Notes under the pieces: model-generated | The model's database searches: none | Told to the model about the DNA's origin: nothing | Seen by the model: only the letters and a program-made list of their open reading frames with translations | Assembly: GCA_026120185.1 (NCBI GenBank) | Contig: JANUWF010001217.1 | Span: 186,001-250,000 of the forward strand | DNA length: 64,000 nt | Direction of reading: 5' to 3' | Source of the DNA: Voacanga thouarsii | Taxonomy: Eukaryota; Streptophyta; Magnoliopsida; Gentianales; Apocynaceae | Program-made: the position numbers and the translations under genes | Shown: positions 49,216 to 64,000 of the stretch, piece by piece | How the letters are laid out: each line of letters starts with the position of its first letter | How positions within the stretch are numbered: the stretch's first letter is position 1

Positions 49216-52200
49216 TAGGCATGGCCTCGATTCAATTTGTTCATGGTTGAACCATGTACTAGGGTCAACGATTCAAAAACCATTGATCACGGTTCACAGT
49301 TCACCGTGGCCAACGGCCTGGTTTAGATTGGAGTTTTTTCACAACCGTCAACTGACAGTTTAAATTGCTAATTTTATTTTTTTAAAAAAAAATTAATTGA
49401 CATGCGTTAGCATAATATGCTGACATGTGTCAATGAAAAATAAAAAATTTAAAAAATTTAAAAAAATAAAAAGGAAGCCATTATGGCCATGGTCCCACAC
49501 GGCCATTATGGCCATTTTAAAACTTCTGGCCATTGAAATGCAACGGCCAGTCTAGTGTCCGTTGCAGCATTTTTTTTTAAAAAAACTCTTTATTCTCTCT
49601 ATAAATAGGTATAAATCCATTGAATTTTTCACTTCTCAACTCTTTTAACTCTCTTAATTTTCAATATATTATTATTATTTTTTTTTTTTTTTTTTTTTGA
49701 AAAAAATATTTCATCCAAGTAGCTCTAAGAGTAAGGGAAAAATGAGTGATAGTGCTGGTTTTAATCCAAAATTTCAATCGGAGACTTTTACTACTCCATC
49801 CGGTTATCAATCCGCTTTTGGTTTTGATCTAAATTTTTTTGCAGCGACATTTTCTCCTTCAACAACTAATCAACCAGTACAAGTTAATGATGAAGAAGTT
49901 GAAGTTCAACAACAACATTTTCAAGAAAGTGATTCACAAACCAATGTTACATCAAAGAAAGTGTGAAAAAGAGAAGTTGATATATTCACCAAGCATTTTA
50001 CTCTCACAAAAATGTCATCCCGTGAAATGAAATTCAAGTGTAATTATTGCAATAGTGTTCTTAAATTATATACATTCATGCCAAGAATGGGTTATGGCAC
50101 GCTCTCTCAACATCTAAGAAGGCACGATCCTCAAGAGTTCGATTTGGATTCCAAACAATAACAAATTACCAGGTACACTATTACTACATCTACTCTATAT
50201 GTTGGTCTATTTAAATATACTGATAAAGTAAATATAGATGAATTAGCTAAAATGGTAACTGTAAAACATCTTTCATTTAATTTTAGTGAAAATTTACAAT
50301 TTAATAAATATTGTCAAAATACTTTAAATCTTACTCAAAATCGTGTTACCCCCATTACCCCTCACACGTACACTTAAAAAATTATATAGGGAAAGTAAGA
50401 ATCAATTAACTCATTTTTTTTTTAAATTTGCCTAGTAAAATTTCTTTATGTAGTGATATTTGGAGTGATCACTAGCAAACTCATTCTTATATGGGTGTTA
50501 CATGTCATTGGGTAGATAATGGATGAAATATTAAAAAATGATTAATTGCTTATAGAGCCTTTGATGGTCCACATTCTATTGAAAATATTTGTCAACTATT
50601 AATTGTTATTTTAGAAGAATGTGATTTAGTGAATAAAATTTTTTCGATTTCTTTTGATAACTCAAATACAAAGATTGCCTCAATTACTAATCTTAAAATT
50701 TTAATTGAGCCAAATTTTGGAGGTAAATTTTTTCATGTTAGATGTATATGCCATATTTTAAACTTATGTGTATAAGAAGATTTTAAAAATCTTGATTTTT
50801 ATATTAAACCAATAAAAGCTACTTTTTCTTATTTATGGCTTAGATCTACAATTAAAAAAGAATGGAGTCAATTTTGTAGACGTAATGTCATGAAACTAAA
50901 ATAATTTTCCAAAGATGTCTCAAATAGATGGAATTCAACCTATGAATTGCTAAATGAATCTTTTCCATATAAATAACTTTTATGTGTTTTTTTTCCAAAT
51001 AGAACTGTTAGAATACATTTGTTTCCTCAACAATTGAGTGTTTGTGAAGGAATTTTACATATTTTAAAAATATTTAATGAGACTACTTATAATTTATTTG
51101 GTGTTTATTATACTATTGCATATTTAGTTATTCAAAAATGTGTTAATGTTAGTACTATTTTTAATGAATATACTAGTGATGCTCTTTTATCTAAGTATAT
51201 TAATACTATGAAAACTAAATTGTTAAAATATTATTTAGATATGCCCAATATTAATTTAGTGCATGCTATTCTTGATCCACGTGTGAGAATTAAGAGTTTA
51301 TAAGAATATCTTATTGATTATTATAATTCTTTATTTTCTAAACATAATATTGAAAATAATGATGATGAAGATGATAGTAGTATTCAAGATTTTACATGTT
51401 CTCCTGATATTTTTCGTATAATAGCTAACGTACGGAATATTCGTTGCAACTTATATTATGAATATTCTAGAAGGTATGGTGGGACTATCCCAGAAACTCA
51501 AGATATTGATATTCTGATATTCGAATCTTCAAAAATTAACCAGACAAGTAAGATGATGGAAAAAAGGTCAAAAAGACCCAGAAGATCTTCAAGTTCTACG
51601 GCGGAACTTGAATTATATCCAATTTATAATTTGAAGTGGAATGAAATAGGTGAAAGATTTGATATCTTGAAGTGGTTGAGAGAAAATGAGAGTAAATTTC
51701 CTATTGTAGCACTAATGGTTAAGGAGATTGTTGTTGTTCCCGTTTCAACTGTTGTCGTAGAACAAGCCTTTAGTGTTGGAGAAAACATTTTGAGTGAAAC
51801 TCGCTCAAGAATGGCATGGAAGTTTTGAAAGTTCAAGCATGTTTAGATGATTAGATTAGAGTTAAAGATAGTCAACAAGAAAATGTGCAGCTAGATCTCA
51901 ATGAATTTTTAGATGTAGACACGAAAGGAACTACAACAACTGAAAGTGAAGACCATTAAAGATAAAAAAGGGTTAAAAGGTAAGAGAATTACGAGAGTTT
52001 TGATTCATTTATATCCTAAGAGGATACATAGGTAGCTTAATTTTATAAAATTAAAATTAAGTTCAAACTCTTTTTTTTAATATATTTTATGTTTGTAACT
52101 TTTTTTATTTATTTTTATACTTTTTTTTAAAATAAAAAATTTCAAAAAAAAAACAGCCAAACTAGATGTTGGTCAGCTGCAACCGCAACTGTAATCGTCA

Positions 52201-52319
52201 ACTGCCAAATCGTGAAATCGAGGCTAAAAGTTTGAGGTTGAGATTTATCATTTTAGCCAACCGTCAAACGGAGGTTTACCAACTGCCAACCGGAGGTTTG
52301 TCAACTATAGTCATACCTA
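49216..52319 (+). mobile_element. hAT DNA transposon, complete ends, dead transposase
   Basis: Terminal inverted repeats TAGGCATGGC (49216) and, at the right end on the minus strand, TAGGTATGAC (52319), 8 of 10 matching, flanked by 8-bp duplications AATATAAT (49208-49215) and AATATAAG (52320-52327), 7 of 8 matching. An 8-bp duplication is characteristic of hAT. Length 3,104 bp, large enough for a full element. Subterminal regions carry several ACCG/CGGT and CAACTG motifs, possible transposase sites. Confidence 0.9.
49697..51957 (+). pseudogene. hAT transposase with BED zinc finger
   Basis: Frame remnants in order: a low-complexity N-terminus from 49697; a BED-type zinc finger around 50028-50140 (FKCNYCNS...LSQHLRRHD, C-x2-C and H-x3-H); the catalytic core with SDIWSDH, MGVTCHWVD (about 50455-50520), a middle section FHVRCICHILNLCV (about 50735) and SNRWNSTYELLNESF (about 50920); and the C-terminal dimerisation domain at about 51624-51830 (FPIVALMVKEIVVVPVSTVV, then EQAFSVGENIL). 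It looks like the RICESLEEPER/Ac-like type. Disabled by stops after 49966, at 50160, around 50380-50460, 50774, 51301 and 51828. A domesticated gene would keep its frame; this has not. Confidence 0.9.
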
Positions 52320-52467
52320 AATATAAGTATAATTTTAAATTTTATAAAAAAATTATGAATCTAAAAATTAATTTTATGATTTTATTTAGTGTGAATAATA
52401 AAATTATTAATATTTTGTAAATAAAATTAATTTATAAAATAAAATTTCCATCAAAATAAATCTAAAT

Positions 52468-52469
<2 letters not shown>

Positions 52470-52501
<32 letters not shown>
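52470..52501. repeat. (TA)n microsatellite
   Basis: About 16 TA units just right of the hAT element. Confidence 0.9.
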
Positions 52502-52506
<5 letters not shown>

Positions 52507-52619
52507 CTTCCAATTTAATTGCACACTAAAAGTTTTCCTTTTGTAACACAAGGCTAATTTCCATATTTTTCTTATGCACAATTAATAGTTTATACATTTT
52601 TTTTTTACAAAAGTATTAT

Positions 52620-54487
52620 ATTTCATATTTTTTAATTTTAGCTGGGAAAACAAAATGATATGCAATGCCCAATGGAAGAAAGAAATATCGGGTAAGGGAT
52701 GGCCGAAGAAGAATGAAACAAGAAGAAATTGTAAACAAGAGACGTGGCAAAACCTGCTCCTGTAGTTGTTTTTATACTATTTTGCAGTTGCATTTTCACT
52801 CCCACGCTCAGGAAAGAAGTAATCTTTAGGGGAGTAGACTCTGATTTCAGATTTCTGATAATATTTGTGGATAAGATTGCTTCATTGCTCCACTGGACGC
52901 CAACACTACACAACAATACAATGTCTTATTCTTACATGCAGATTCTCAACTCCGCCTTTCTGCAGCCATGCAATTTTTTCTTTCTTTCAAATGGACTAAG
53001 CTCTCAAATCCCTACTAAAAGGTACCAACTTCACTTTCTTCTCCTTGCTATTTTCTTTATCTGGTTTGATTACTAATTTGTTATGGTGACATGAATTTCA
53101 TCCGGGTTCCTTGAATTCTTGATAGTTCAGGTGTAAAGCTTGTTTCTTTATCCTCCTTCAATTCCTTCTTGTCATTGGATCATTCCATGGGCCTCTGAGA
53201 GGCTTCTAGTTGCTTACAAAACTTTCATTCCCCAAAAACATTTGGGATGTGTCAAAGTACCGGTGTTCAGAAAATTGTCACTGGCAAGTAGTCTGTACAA
53301 TGCACGAAATCATCTGACTTCTTGTCAAAATTCAATTTGCTTCTACTCATATGTCGGCACGTTGTAGGAGTGTCTAGAGTATTTTGACTCCCTTGATCAG
53401 TTTGTTGTTCATATTGAGAGTTTTAGGTTTATATTTGAGTAATTTCTGACAAATTTTGTGTGTTCAGTCCCATTATTTGTTGCTTAAGACATGGTGTAAT
53501 CTTGGTATTACAAGGAAAAGAGCGTTCAAAGGATCTATAATGCTAGCTGAGTTTCTCCAGGAGCCATCGATTGGACATTCGTTGCAAATTATTGATTTGT
53601 TATTCTTTTTGTATTAGAGAAGGCAATTGAGTTGGTAATGTTAATGAATTCTAGTTGGAAGGAAACAGATCGCTCTGTCGATTCTCATTCTGATTAACTT
53701 ATTAGTATCTTTTAGACAAGATTACTTCCAAGTATTTTAAAGTAAGTTTGCCTTTAAAAAAAAAAAATTGGGGCCTTTAGGGGAGCGGGCGGAGGGGTGT
53801 TGGATGGTAGAGCCAAAATTGCTCCTGATTGTCTGCAAGTTGCTACTTATCATCTTTAAAACACAGTCTACTAAGCTGTGCACAACTTAGAGGTTAGATA
53901 ATTGGCATTGCCGGACAACATTAGGGGCTAATCCATTGTATTTTAAACTACATAGGAGTAGTAGATAGATTTTTTCTTGATCGAATTAATGAACCATATC
54001 TGAAAGAAAGGGGGACAATTTGCTATTCTCCCATTTCAATTTTTTTGTGAGAAGGAAAAATGCAAGATAGAATTTAGATTTCTTAGCTCTAGGAATCATA
54101 AACGTTTCAAGCGCTGATTGGAGCCCCTGCTTTCTACATCCTTTCTTTTAAGCTTTAGCACGAGCATCATGTTATTTTTATATTACCTTTAAGTATTCCC
54201 AAGTTTGTCAAATGGATATACCATGTAGTGGTTTTATCTGGAACCATGCATGCTATGAACACTATGTTCTGATAATACTTGTTTGGTAATCACAGTCCAG
54301 ATATCTTGTCTAATCCATGTTGATTCTTTGCAGGGAATACCTGAAGCCAAATAAGTCATCATCGCTATTGGAAAATGCTCTCAGAACTTAGGGAATATTT
54401 CTGTAGCATGGATTTGCAATAGCTTTCAATGCTGTAAAGTGATTAAATCTTGAAGGTTGGTAGCATAACGAAGTGTTGAAAGAGCGT
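52620..54487 (+). promoter_or_regulatory. Upstream region and 5' UTR of the PPR gene
   Basis: No protein signature. A splice acceptor-like TTCTTTGCAG at 54324-54333 precedes 54334-54487, which runs in to the PPR start codon, so the 5' UTR is probably spliced with a first exon somewhere in 52640-53130. The promoter itself could not be pinpointed. Confidence 0.45.
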
Positions 54488-57400
54488 ATGGGAGAGTTTG
54501 GTGAGGAGACCCAGTCTGTGATTGGAGGAAAGCGGCAGCATGGAACAACCAAAAGCAAGTCTCAGATTCGAGCATCACCCACCTTGGTAATTTTACAGCA
54601 CTTCAATGATTGAATTTCCATAGATTTTGGATATATCTCCATCAATTCCCTGAAACTTGAGGATTTGACTTCGGGTGAAAATATACTTGCGTCTGGATTC
54701 TGGCACTCTAGGGGCCCTTATACACTACTAGTGCATCCACCTGACCAACTGGTCTAAAGTGAGAATTTTCACTTTTAGTCATCACTAACTTGTCCCCATT
54801 TTAAGCTGTTTAATAATTGTAATTTCTTTTGCTTGTGGTTACTGATCTCATACTCTTAGCACATTGCATTTTAGAAGCATTGAAATTAAACAGGCTTCTA
54901 CAATACAAGACAAAGAAATAATGGTTCTCCAAAGTGCAATGTTTCAACAACCCATTTTCAAGTCGTACGATGCAAAATTAAACCTAGTTTAGAAAAGAGA
55001 AACTTGGTTATGGAAAAGTAAAAATGTAGAGAGCTTTGTAATTTCTCTAATTTTTCTTACAGTTCAAGTTTGAATCCTGGATCGGTAATGGTTCAGTACT
55101 TCAAATGTAAACAATTCTGCTTAATCATGCTGTTTGGTTGCGTATGATGTTGCTAAACATTCAATTTCAAAGTTGTGCTTCAGCTTTCGGCTGCCTCACG
55201 AGTTTGTATTGGATATTTGGATTTATAGTTATTCCTTAGAAGGTGGCTTGATCTTGACTAAGTATCCCACTCTTCTCAATTGCTGATGCATACGTGACTG
55301 GTAGGTTCAGTGACTTAGCTTGACTCTTGATGATATGGTCAAGATCATCACACGAGTTGTCAGTACTGGAAGTTACCATCATCCCAAGAATTCTGGTTTT
55401 TCTGTTTCAAACTGGAGAACTAGTTGATATATTTTCAAATTCTTAGAACTTATGACTTTTGCAGGAATCTCTTTCGAACAAAAACCAAATGCATCCAATC
55501 CCAGATTCTGCAAGTTCTCAACTTCAATTTCATTGCCCTGCTTGCTTGGGAAATAACAGTTGCCAAACAGTTCGTTCAAGAACAAAGTTGATGAATATTT
55601 TGATTGAGAGGCAAAAACCTCATGAAGCCCACTCTATTTTCAGAGGATTAATAGAAGAGGGACACAGACCAACACTTGTAACATACACTACTCTTTTAGC
55701 TGCTTTAACTGTCCAGAAACGCTTCAAGTCCATTCCTTCCCTTCTTTCTAAGATTGAAGAAAATGGATTAAAGCCTGATTCAATATTCTTCAATGCCATG
55801 ATCAATGCTTTCTCTGAATCTGGCAATGTCAAGGAAGCAATGAAAATCTTCAAGAAAATGAGGGAGAAAGGATGTAAGCCAACAACTAGCACATTTAATA
55901 CATTAATTAAAGGATTTGGGATCATTGGTAAGCCTGAAGAATGCTTGAAACTGATCGAATTAATGTCTGTTGAAGAAAATGTCAAACCTAATGATAGGAC
56001 ATATAACATTCTCATCCGAGCATGGTGCAAAAGAAATAAGATTAAAGAAGCATGGGAAGTAGTTTACAAGATGGTTGCTGCAGGTATGAGACCAGATGCA
56101 GTTACATACAATACAATAGCAAGGGCATATGCTCAGAATGGACAGACAAGTAAGGCTGAAGCAATGATTTTTGAAATGAAAAATGACAATGTGGCACCAA
56201 ATCAGAGGACTTGCGGTATCATTGTGAATGGTTACTGTAAAGAAGGAAATATGACAGATGCATTGAGATTTGTTTACAAAATGAAGGATTTTGGTGTTCA
56301 GCCTAATCTTGTCATTTTCAATTCTCTTATTAAAGGGTTCCTGGATGTCACAGACACCAATGGAGTTGATGAGGTAAACTTGACTTCTGGTTATTGCTTT
56401 GACAGTTCAGATGTTATAAAGCTCTTTAATTGAAACAAAATTTTGCTTTGTTTTTGAGCTTATACAACCTTAAATTTTTTTTGAGGTGTTTTCTGTAAGG
56501 ATTTTCATTTTTTTCTTTTGGTGTTTAGACTTTTATTTGTGTGGTATTGTTGGAAAGTGACCCTGGTTATTGGACACAATCTTTCTCTGTCTCATATGCT
56601 TGCATAGATTCATAATGGTACTTTTGGAGCTGAATGTATTAGATTCATAATGGTACTTTTGGAGCTGAATGTATTCCTTTACTTAATATGCTGGTTATGA
56701 TTTGTTCAGACACTGATCCTCATGGAAGAATTTGGGGTGAAACCAGATGTAGTGACATTTAGCACCATAATGAATGCATGGAGTTCAGCTGGACTGATGG
56801 ATAAATGCCAGGAAATATTTGATGACATGGTGAAGGCTGGCATTGAACCTGACGTTCATGTATTTAGCATTCTTGCTAAAGGTTATGTACGTGCTGGAGA
56901 ACCTGAAAAGGCAGAGGCTCTTCTGAAAGTTATGGGCCCATCAAAAGTGCATCCGAATGTTGTAATCTTCACTACAATCATCGGTGGATGGTGCAGTGCT
57001 GGCAAAATGGATAATGCTTTGAGAGTATACGAGATAATGTATAAGCTGGATATTTCCCCGAATTTGAAGACTTTTGAGACCCTAATATGGGGATATGGAG
57101 AAGCAAAGCAGCCTTGGAAAGCTGAGGAGTTTCTAGAAATCATGAAAAAGAAGGGAGTTGTTCCTGGGAAGAATACCATTCAGCTTGTTGCAGATGCCTG
57201 GCATGCTATTGGTTTTCTTAGTGATGCCAAAAGAATCATGAATGATGTAGATAATGATCCAAAGTTGATGCCCAACACTGACAGCACGAGGCCAGATGAG
57301 AACCTGGATAATGTGCTTCAGAAAGAAGAATCACATGCTTCTTATTCAAACTCTTGGCAAATTGCTGGAGAAATCATAACCAATCAAAATGGATCAGATG

Positions 57401-57594
57401 CTGCAAATTTAAGGAGCCAGACGGTGCTGAAAAGAGCAAAATTGTCATCAGAGAACCTAAGTATGGCAACCAAGTCCATGTTAGTTACTCGCACCTGTGT
57501 GCTTAAGGTTAAATCTTCTATGGTATTCCGGAGGCCGCTCCAAATGCAAGTAAGAATATATGAGCACATAAATTCATGTAGGTTGGTCTTCTGA
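54488..57594 (+). CDS. P-class pentatricopeptide repeat protein (At5g21222/At5g25630 type)
   Basis: Exons 54488-54586, 55465-56373 and 56710-57549 or to the stop at 57594. All junctions are GT...AG and phase 0: TTG|gtaatt...ttgcag|GAA, GAG|gtaaac...gttcag|ACA. The ATG at 54488 gives [17 protein letters not shown] before the splice. The product is about 630 residues. A CxxC-like block ([11 protein letters not shown], about residues 53-63) precedes some 12-13 tandem 35-residue PPR motifs of the P class, for example [37 protein letters not shown] and TFSTIMNAW. There is no E, E+ or DYW extension. Such proteins bind specific organelle RNAs through paired helices; this sequence shows no clear transit peptide. 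Closest remembered relatives are Arabidopsis At5g21222 and At5g25630. The C-terminus is unsure: splicing at 57549|gtaaga to an acceptor near 57654 would give a different last 45 or so residues. No frame damage was seen. Confidence 0.9.
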
Positions 57595-57799
57595 AAATGT
57601 CAAATTTCTACCTGTATACTTAAAGTAAGTCTCTTGAACTTTAGGCCTCTTGCAGATCGAGGTTCATACCTCTAACCATATGAGCATGGTATGTAAGATC
57701 ATGTATTCTTTTCAACCTTGCTGTCAGCCATTCCTGGCAGACACAGATACTGTAAAAATTTCTCGCATTGTATACTTTAGATTGATATAAAAATCACTT

Positions 57800-58660
57800 T
57801 CATTCTCTTATTAAATGCAAATTGTCTTCCATATTTTCCTGTTCATTAGCTCTAAATTTGGGCCAACTAGCAGCAGGCGTGAATGCATATTTCTTTGAGT
57901 TAAAACACTGGGGAAGAGAAGGGCATCCACATTCCTATTTCCAAACAGCATCCAACGGAAAACACTTGTAACAATGTGGTCTTTAGTTAGACAAAATGCA
58001 AACATATGAACAGGGGCAAAAATTTCTTTTTGGCGAAATGATTTTATTTTGTAGCGTAGAGAAAAAAAGCATTAATTATTGATTTTTCAAAAAGTAATAA
58101 CCCTATATAGTGAAAGGAGTTTAACTATAATTAATCATTAGTTATATACGAATTATTTATTTATGCCTTCAATATTAAACTCTTAAATACGTAATAATTA
58201 ATATGTATTTAATACGTTTAATATTTAATTATTTAAAACATTATAATAATAATATATGTGTATTTGATATATTTAGTATTAAATTGTTCAAGACGCAAAA
58301 ATTTACAAATTACCTTAAAAAATTTATATAACATAATATCGCATATTAATCTCTCATTCTTAAACAATTGTTATTTTTTGTAAAAATTTTTCATAATTAT
58401 TTATGATTTTATAAAATTAATAATTTATTTATTACTTTTTAATGTACTTTTATTACTTATTATCTCAGTAAATCATAATATTTATTAATTTTAAAATTTT
58501 GAAAATGAATGAACTCACTTAATATGTATAAATTAAAAAAAAAATTGAAAGGGGGCGAATAGTATATTACGTATGATTTATGAAAGGGTTAAAGTAATCT
58601 CATAAACGGTCTTATCAATTACAAGAGCCGAAGGACGGAAATCGTTTGCTTTGACAATCC
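57800..58660. other. Intergenic AT-rich spacer between PPR gene and PLSP1
   Basis: From about 58020 to 58560 it is very A/T-rich without gene or repeat boundaries that I can support. The PLSP1 promoter must lie in its right part; no firm TATA box was chosen. Confidence 0.55.
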
Positions 58661-58766
58661 AAGTAAAAGCTACAGGTTGTGTCTGCGCCATTGCAGCACA
58701 TGTTATTTAACTGCCAATCCAATTCACATATACAATTGGAGGGAACCTTGTGAGACAGCAAAGAAG

Positions 58767-62897
<4,131 letters not shown>

Positions 62898-63644
62898 AGG
62901 TGCAGTTTTGTTCTCATATTCTCCAACCATCGTAGCTGACCATATCTCCATCTCATTCGATTTTGAAACTTAAATTGCACATTTTTTAATGGAGGCATAG
63001 AAGTGTATATATTGGTTAGACATGGCATCATTTGTCAAGGCCTCTTCATTAATGTCCCGTGCATATTCTTCTTTGCTTCTTGTACCTTTGTATCAATAGA
63101 AAAGAAGCCCTATTGCCCTTCATGTTAGTCTCGCAAAACGACCGATGCCGCTGGTTTTAGCCAATCCAGTTTGCAAAACTAATCCTGATAGGAACTCTGT
63201 GTTGTTGGATGTTATAAGAATCCAGTCAATTGCTTTGTGTTTCTTAAATAGCAATTCATCTTAGGTTGATCTCTTTATTTAGTTGAAATTTTATGTCATG
63301 TAGACTAGATGATTTGGATGACAATTGAGTCACTTCTTTCGGGAAAAACAGAACAATATCCTCACTTTTATCATCTGCTGGAGGACATACATGATTGCAG
63401 TCGGCTCGAATCTGAAATGTATAGCAGGATCGTACCAACAAAGGGCAAAGATATTTCAGGAAGATTATTGAGCTGCACATTACGGCCTATTAACTGAGTA
63501 CTGTCAATTATGCATCAGAAGAACACTTGGTGTTCATACATGGTCTCAAAATTTAGCTACCAAAATGTAAGGTGCCTACCACTAAAATTAGCTCTAATAG
63601 AAGGTGAGATGTGTGGTTGAGTTCATTTTGCTACATTTATCCAA
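62898..63644. other. Convergent 3' ends of PLSP1 and the LEA_2 gene
   Basis: No additional gene. Short open frames on both strands lack domain signatures. It probably contains both 3' UTRs; 747 bp separate the stop codons. Polyadenylation sites were not chosen. Confidence 0.6.
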
Positions 63645-63923
63645 TCAATCATAAGAACAAGAATTATGCTGAAACTTGATTTCGCTTGTGCCCCAAGAAT
63701 TGACTACTAATGAACAAGAAATCTGCCTTCGATGATTTGTCTTCACCAACCTTCCCACCAAGTAACCCCTTGATTGGACCTCAACGTCCAGCTTCAGTGG
63801 AACCCCTTTGCTGTCATCTGCTGCCACCAAGGTTCCACCAGCGCCATAGAGAGGAATGTTGCGTCCGCCTAGGTCCACGGACATGAGACGAGAGCTTCTT
63901 CTCGGCTGAAAATATTTCTTCAA
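63645..63923 (-). CDS. LEA_2 (NHL-like) membrane-associated protein, last exon only
   Basis: The minus-strand frame begins right after TTTGCAG (acceptor, 63924-63930) and reads LKKYFQPRRSSRLMSVDLGG, then NIPLYGAGGTLVAADDSKGV, PLKLDVEVQSRGYLVG and CSLVV...NSCSYD, ending in a TGA at 63645. This is the C-terminal half of the LEA_2 domain of the plant family that includes At4g35170/At2g41990/At5g42860, whose members carry a PLYG-G block and an LKL...V.SR..V.G.LV segment and end in SC-Y. These proteins are usually anchored in a membrane by one N-terminal segment, with the LEA_2 domain outside the cytosol; exact functions are poorly known. 93 codons including stop. The upstream exons lie beyond the right end of the window, so no start codon or membrane segment is seen. 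The gene converges on PLSP1. Confidence 0.85.
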   Translation of the reverse strand: MKKYFQPRRSSRLMSVDLGGRNIPLYGAGGTLVAADDSKGVPLKLDVEVQSRGYLVGRLVKTNHRRQISCSLVVNSWGTSEIKFQHNSCSYD

Positions 63924-64000
63924 CTGCAAATATTACCAGTGTATCAACTTCAAAATAGCTGGAAACTAGAATAGGCAGTTCCTCGAATAAGGCAGAGTGA

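Noticed and set aside
55620..56030. 136-aa open frame on the minus strand
   Set aside because: Antisense shadow of the PPR array.
58677..58766. Upstream in-frame ATG for PLSP1
   Set aside because: The 30 added residues include several Cys and an acidic residue and do not look like a transit peptide; the ATG at 58767 gives a normal Plsp1 N-terminus.

Overview
This is a gene-poor, AT-rich plant nuclear window, almost certainly from a eudicot. The evidence is intron-containing genes for plant-specific proteins (a thylakoid/plastid signal peptidase and a P-class PPR protein), Ty1/copia elements with plant-type gag (UBN2-like), a plant tRNA-derived SINE and hAT transposons. The species cannot be named from sequence alone.

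Layout. Positions 1-2268 are non-coding apart from a decayed DnaJ fragment on the minus strand. Positions 2269-16879 form nested cluster 1: a solo LTR contains a Ty1/copia element (Copia-1), which contains a 4.25-kb TG...CA element of unknown class, which contains a second copy of the same element in opposite orientation. Positions 16880-19758 hold a decayed HD-Zip II fragment and a GC-rich patch with a tRNA-like tail. Positions 19759-25230 hold a second copia element (Copia-2) without a visible 5' LTR. A complete 1.9-kb non-coding LTR element with perfect target duplications lies at 25546-27454. Positions 27597-46773 form nested cluster 2, six levels deep: solo LTR Z > third copy of the 4.25-kb element > solo LTR X > Copia-3 (minus strand) > solo LTR Y > second solo LTR of family X. 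Five of these six insertions have recognisable flanking duplications at matching coordinates. Then come a SINE with a 13-bp target duplication (47225-47451), a LINE 3' remnant and a complete but dead hAT element (49216-52319).

Genes. The right-hand 11 kb is the only genic part. It has a PPR gene (54488-57594, plus), PLSP1 (58767-62897, plus, five exons, 325 aa, with a MITE in intron 1) and the last exon of an LEA_2-domain gene (63645-63923, minus) that converges on PLSP1 and runs off the window. PPR and PLSP1 products both probably serve organelles, but nothing suggests joint regulation.

How it fits together. The first 52 kb is a record of sequential transposition. Nesting gives the relative order: in cluster 2, Z is oldest and the inner X copy youngest. 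All three copia RT genes have a mutated YVDD box and many stops, so none is autonomous. The least explained component is the 4.25-kb element: three copies, no recognisable coding capacity, LTR-like termini, and a tRNA-like box A/box B module inherited at the same place in every copy.
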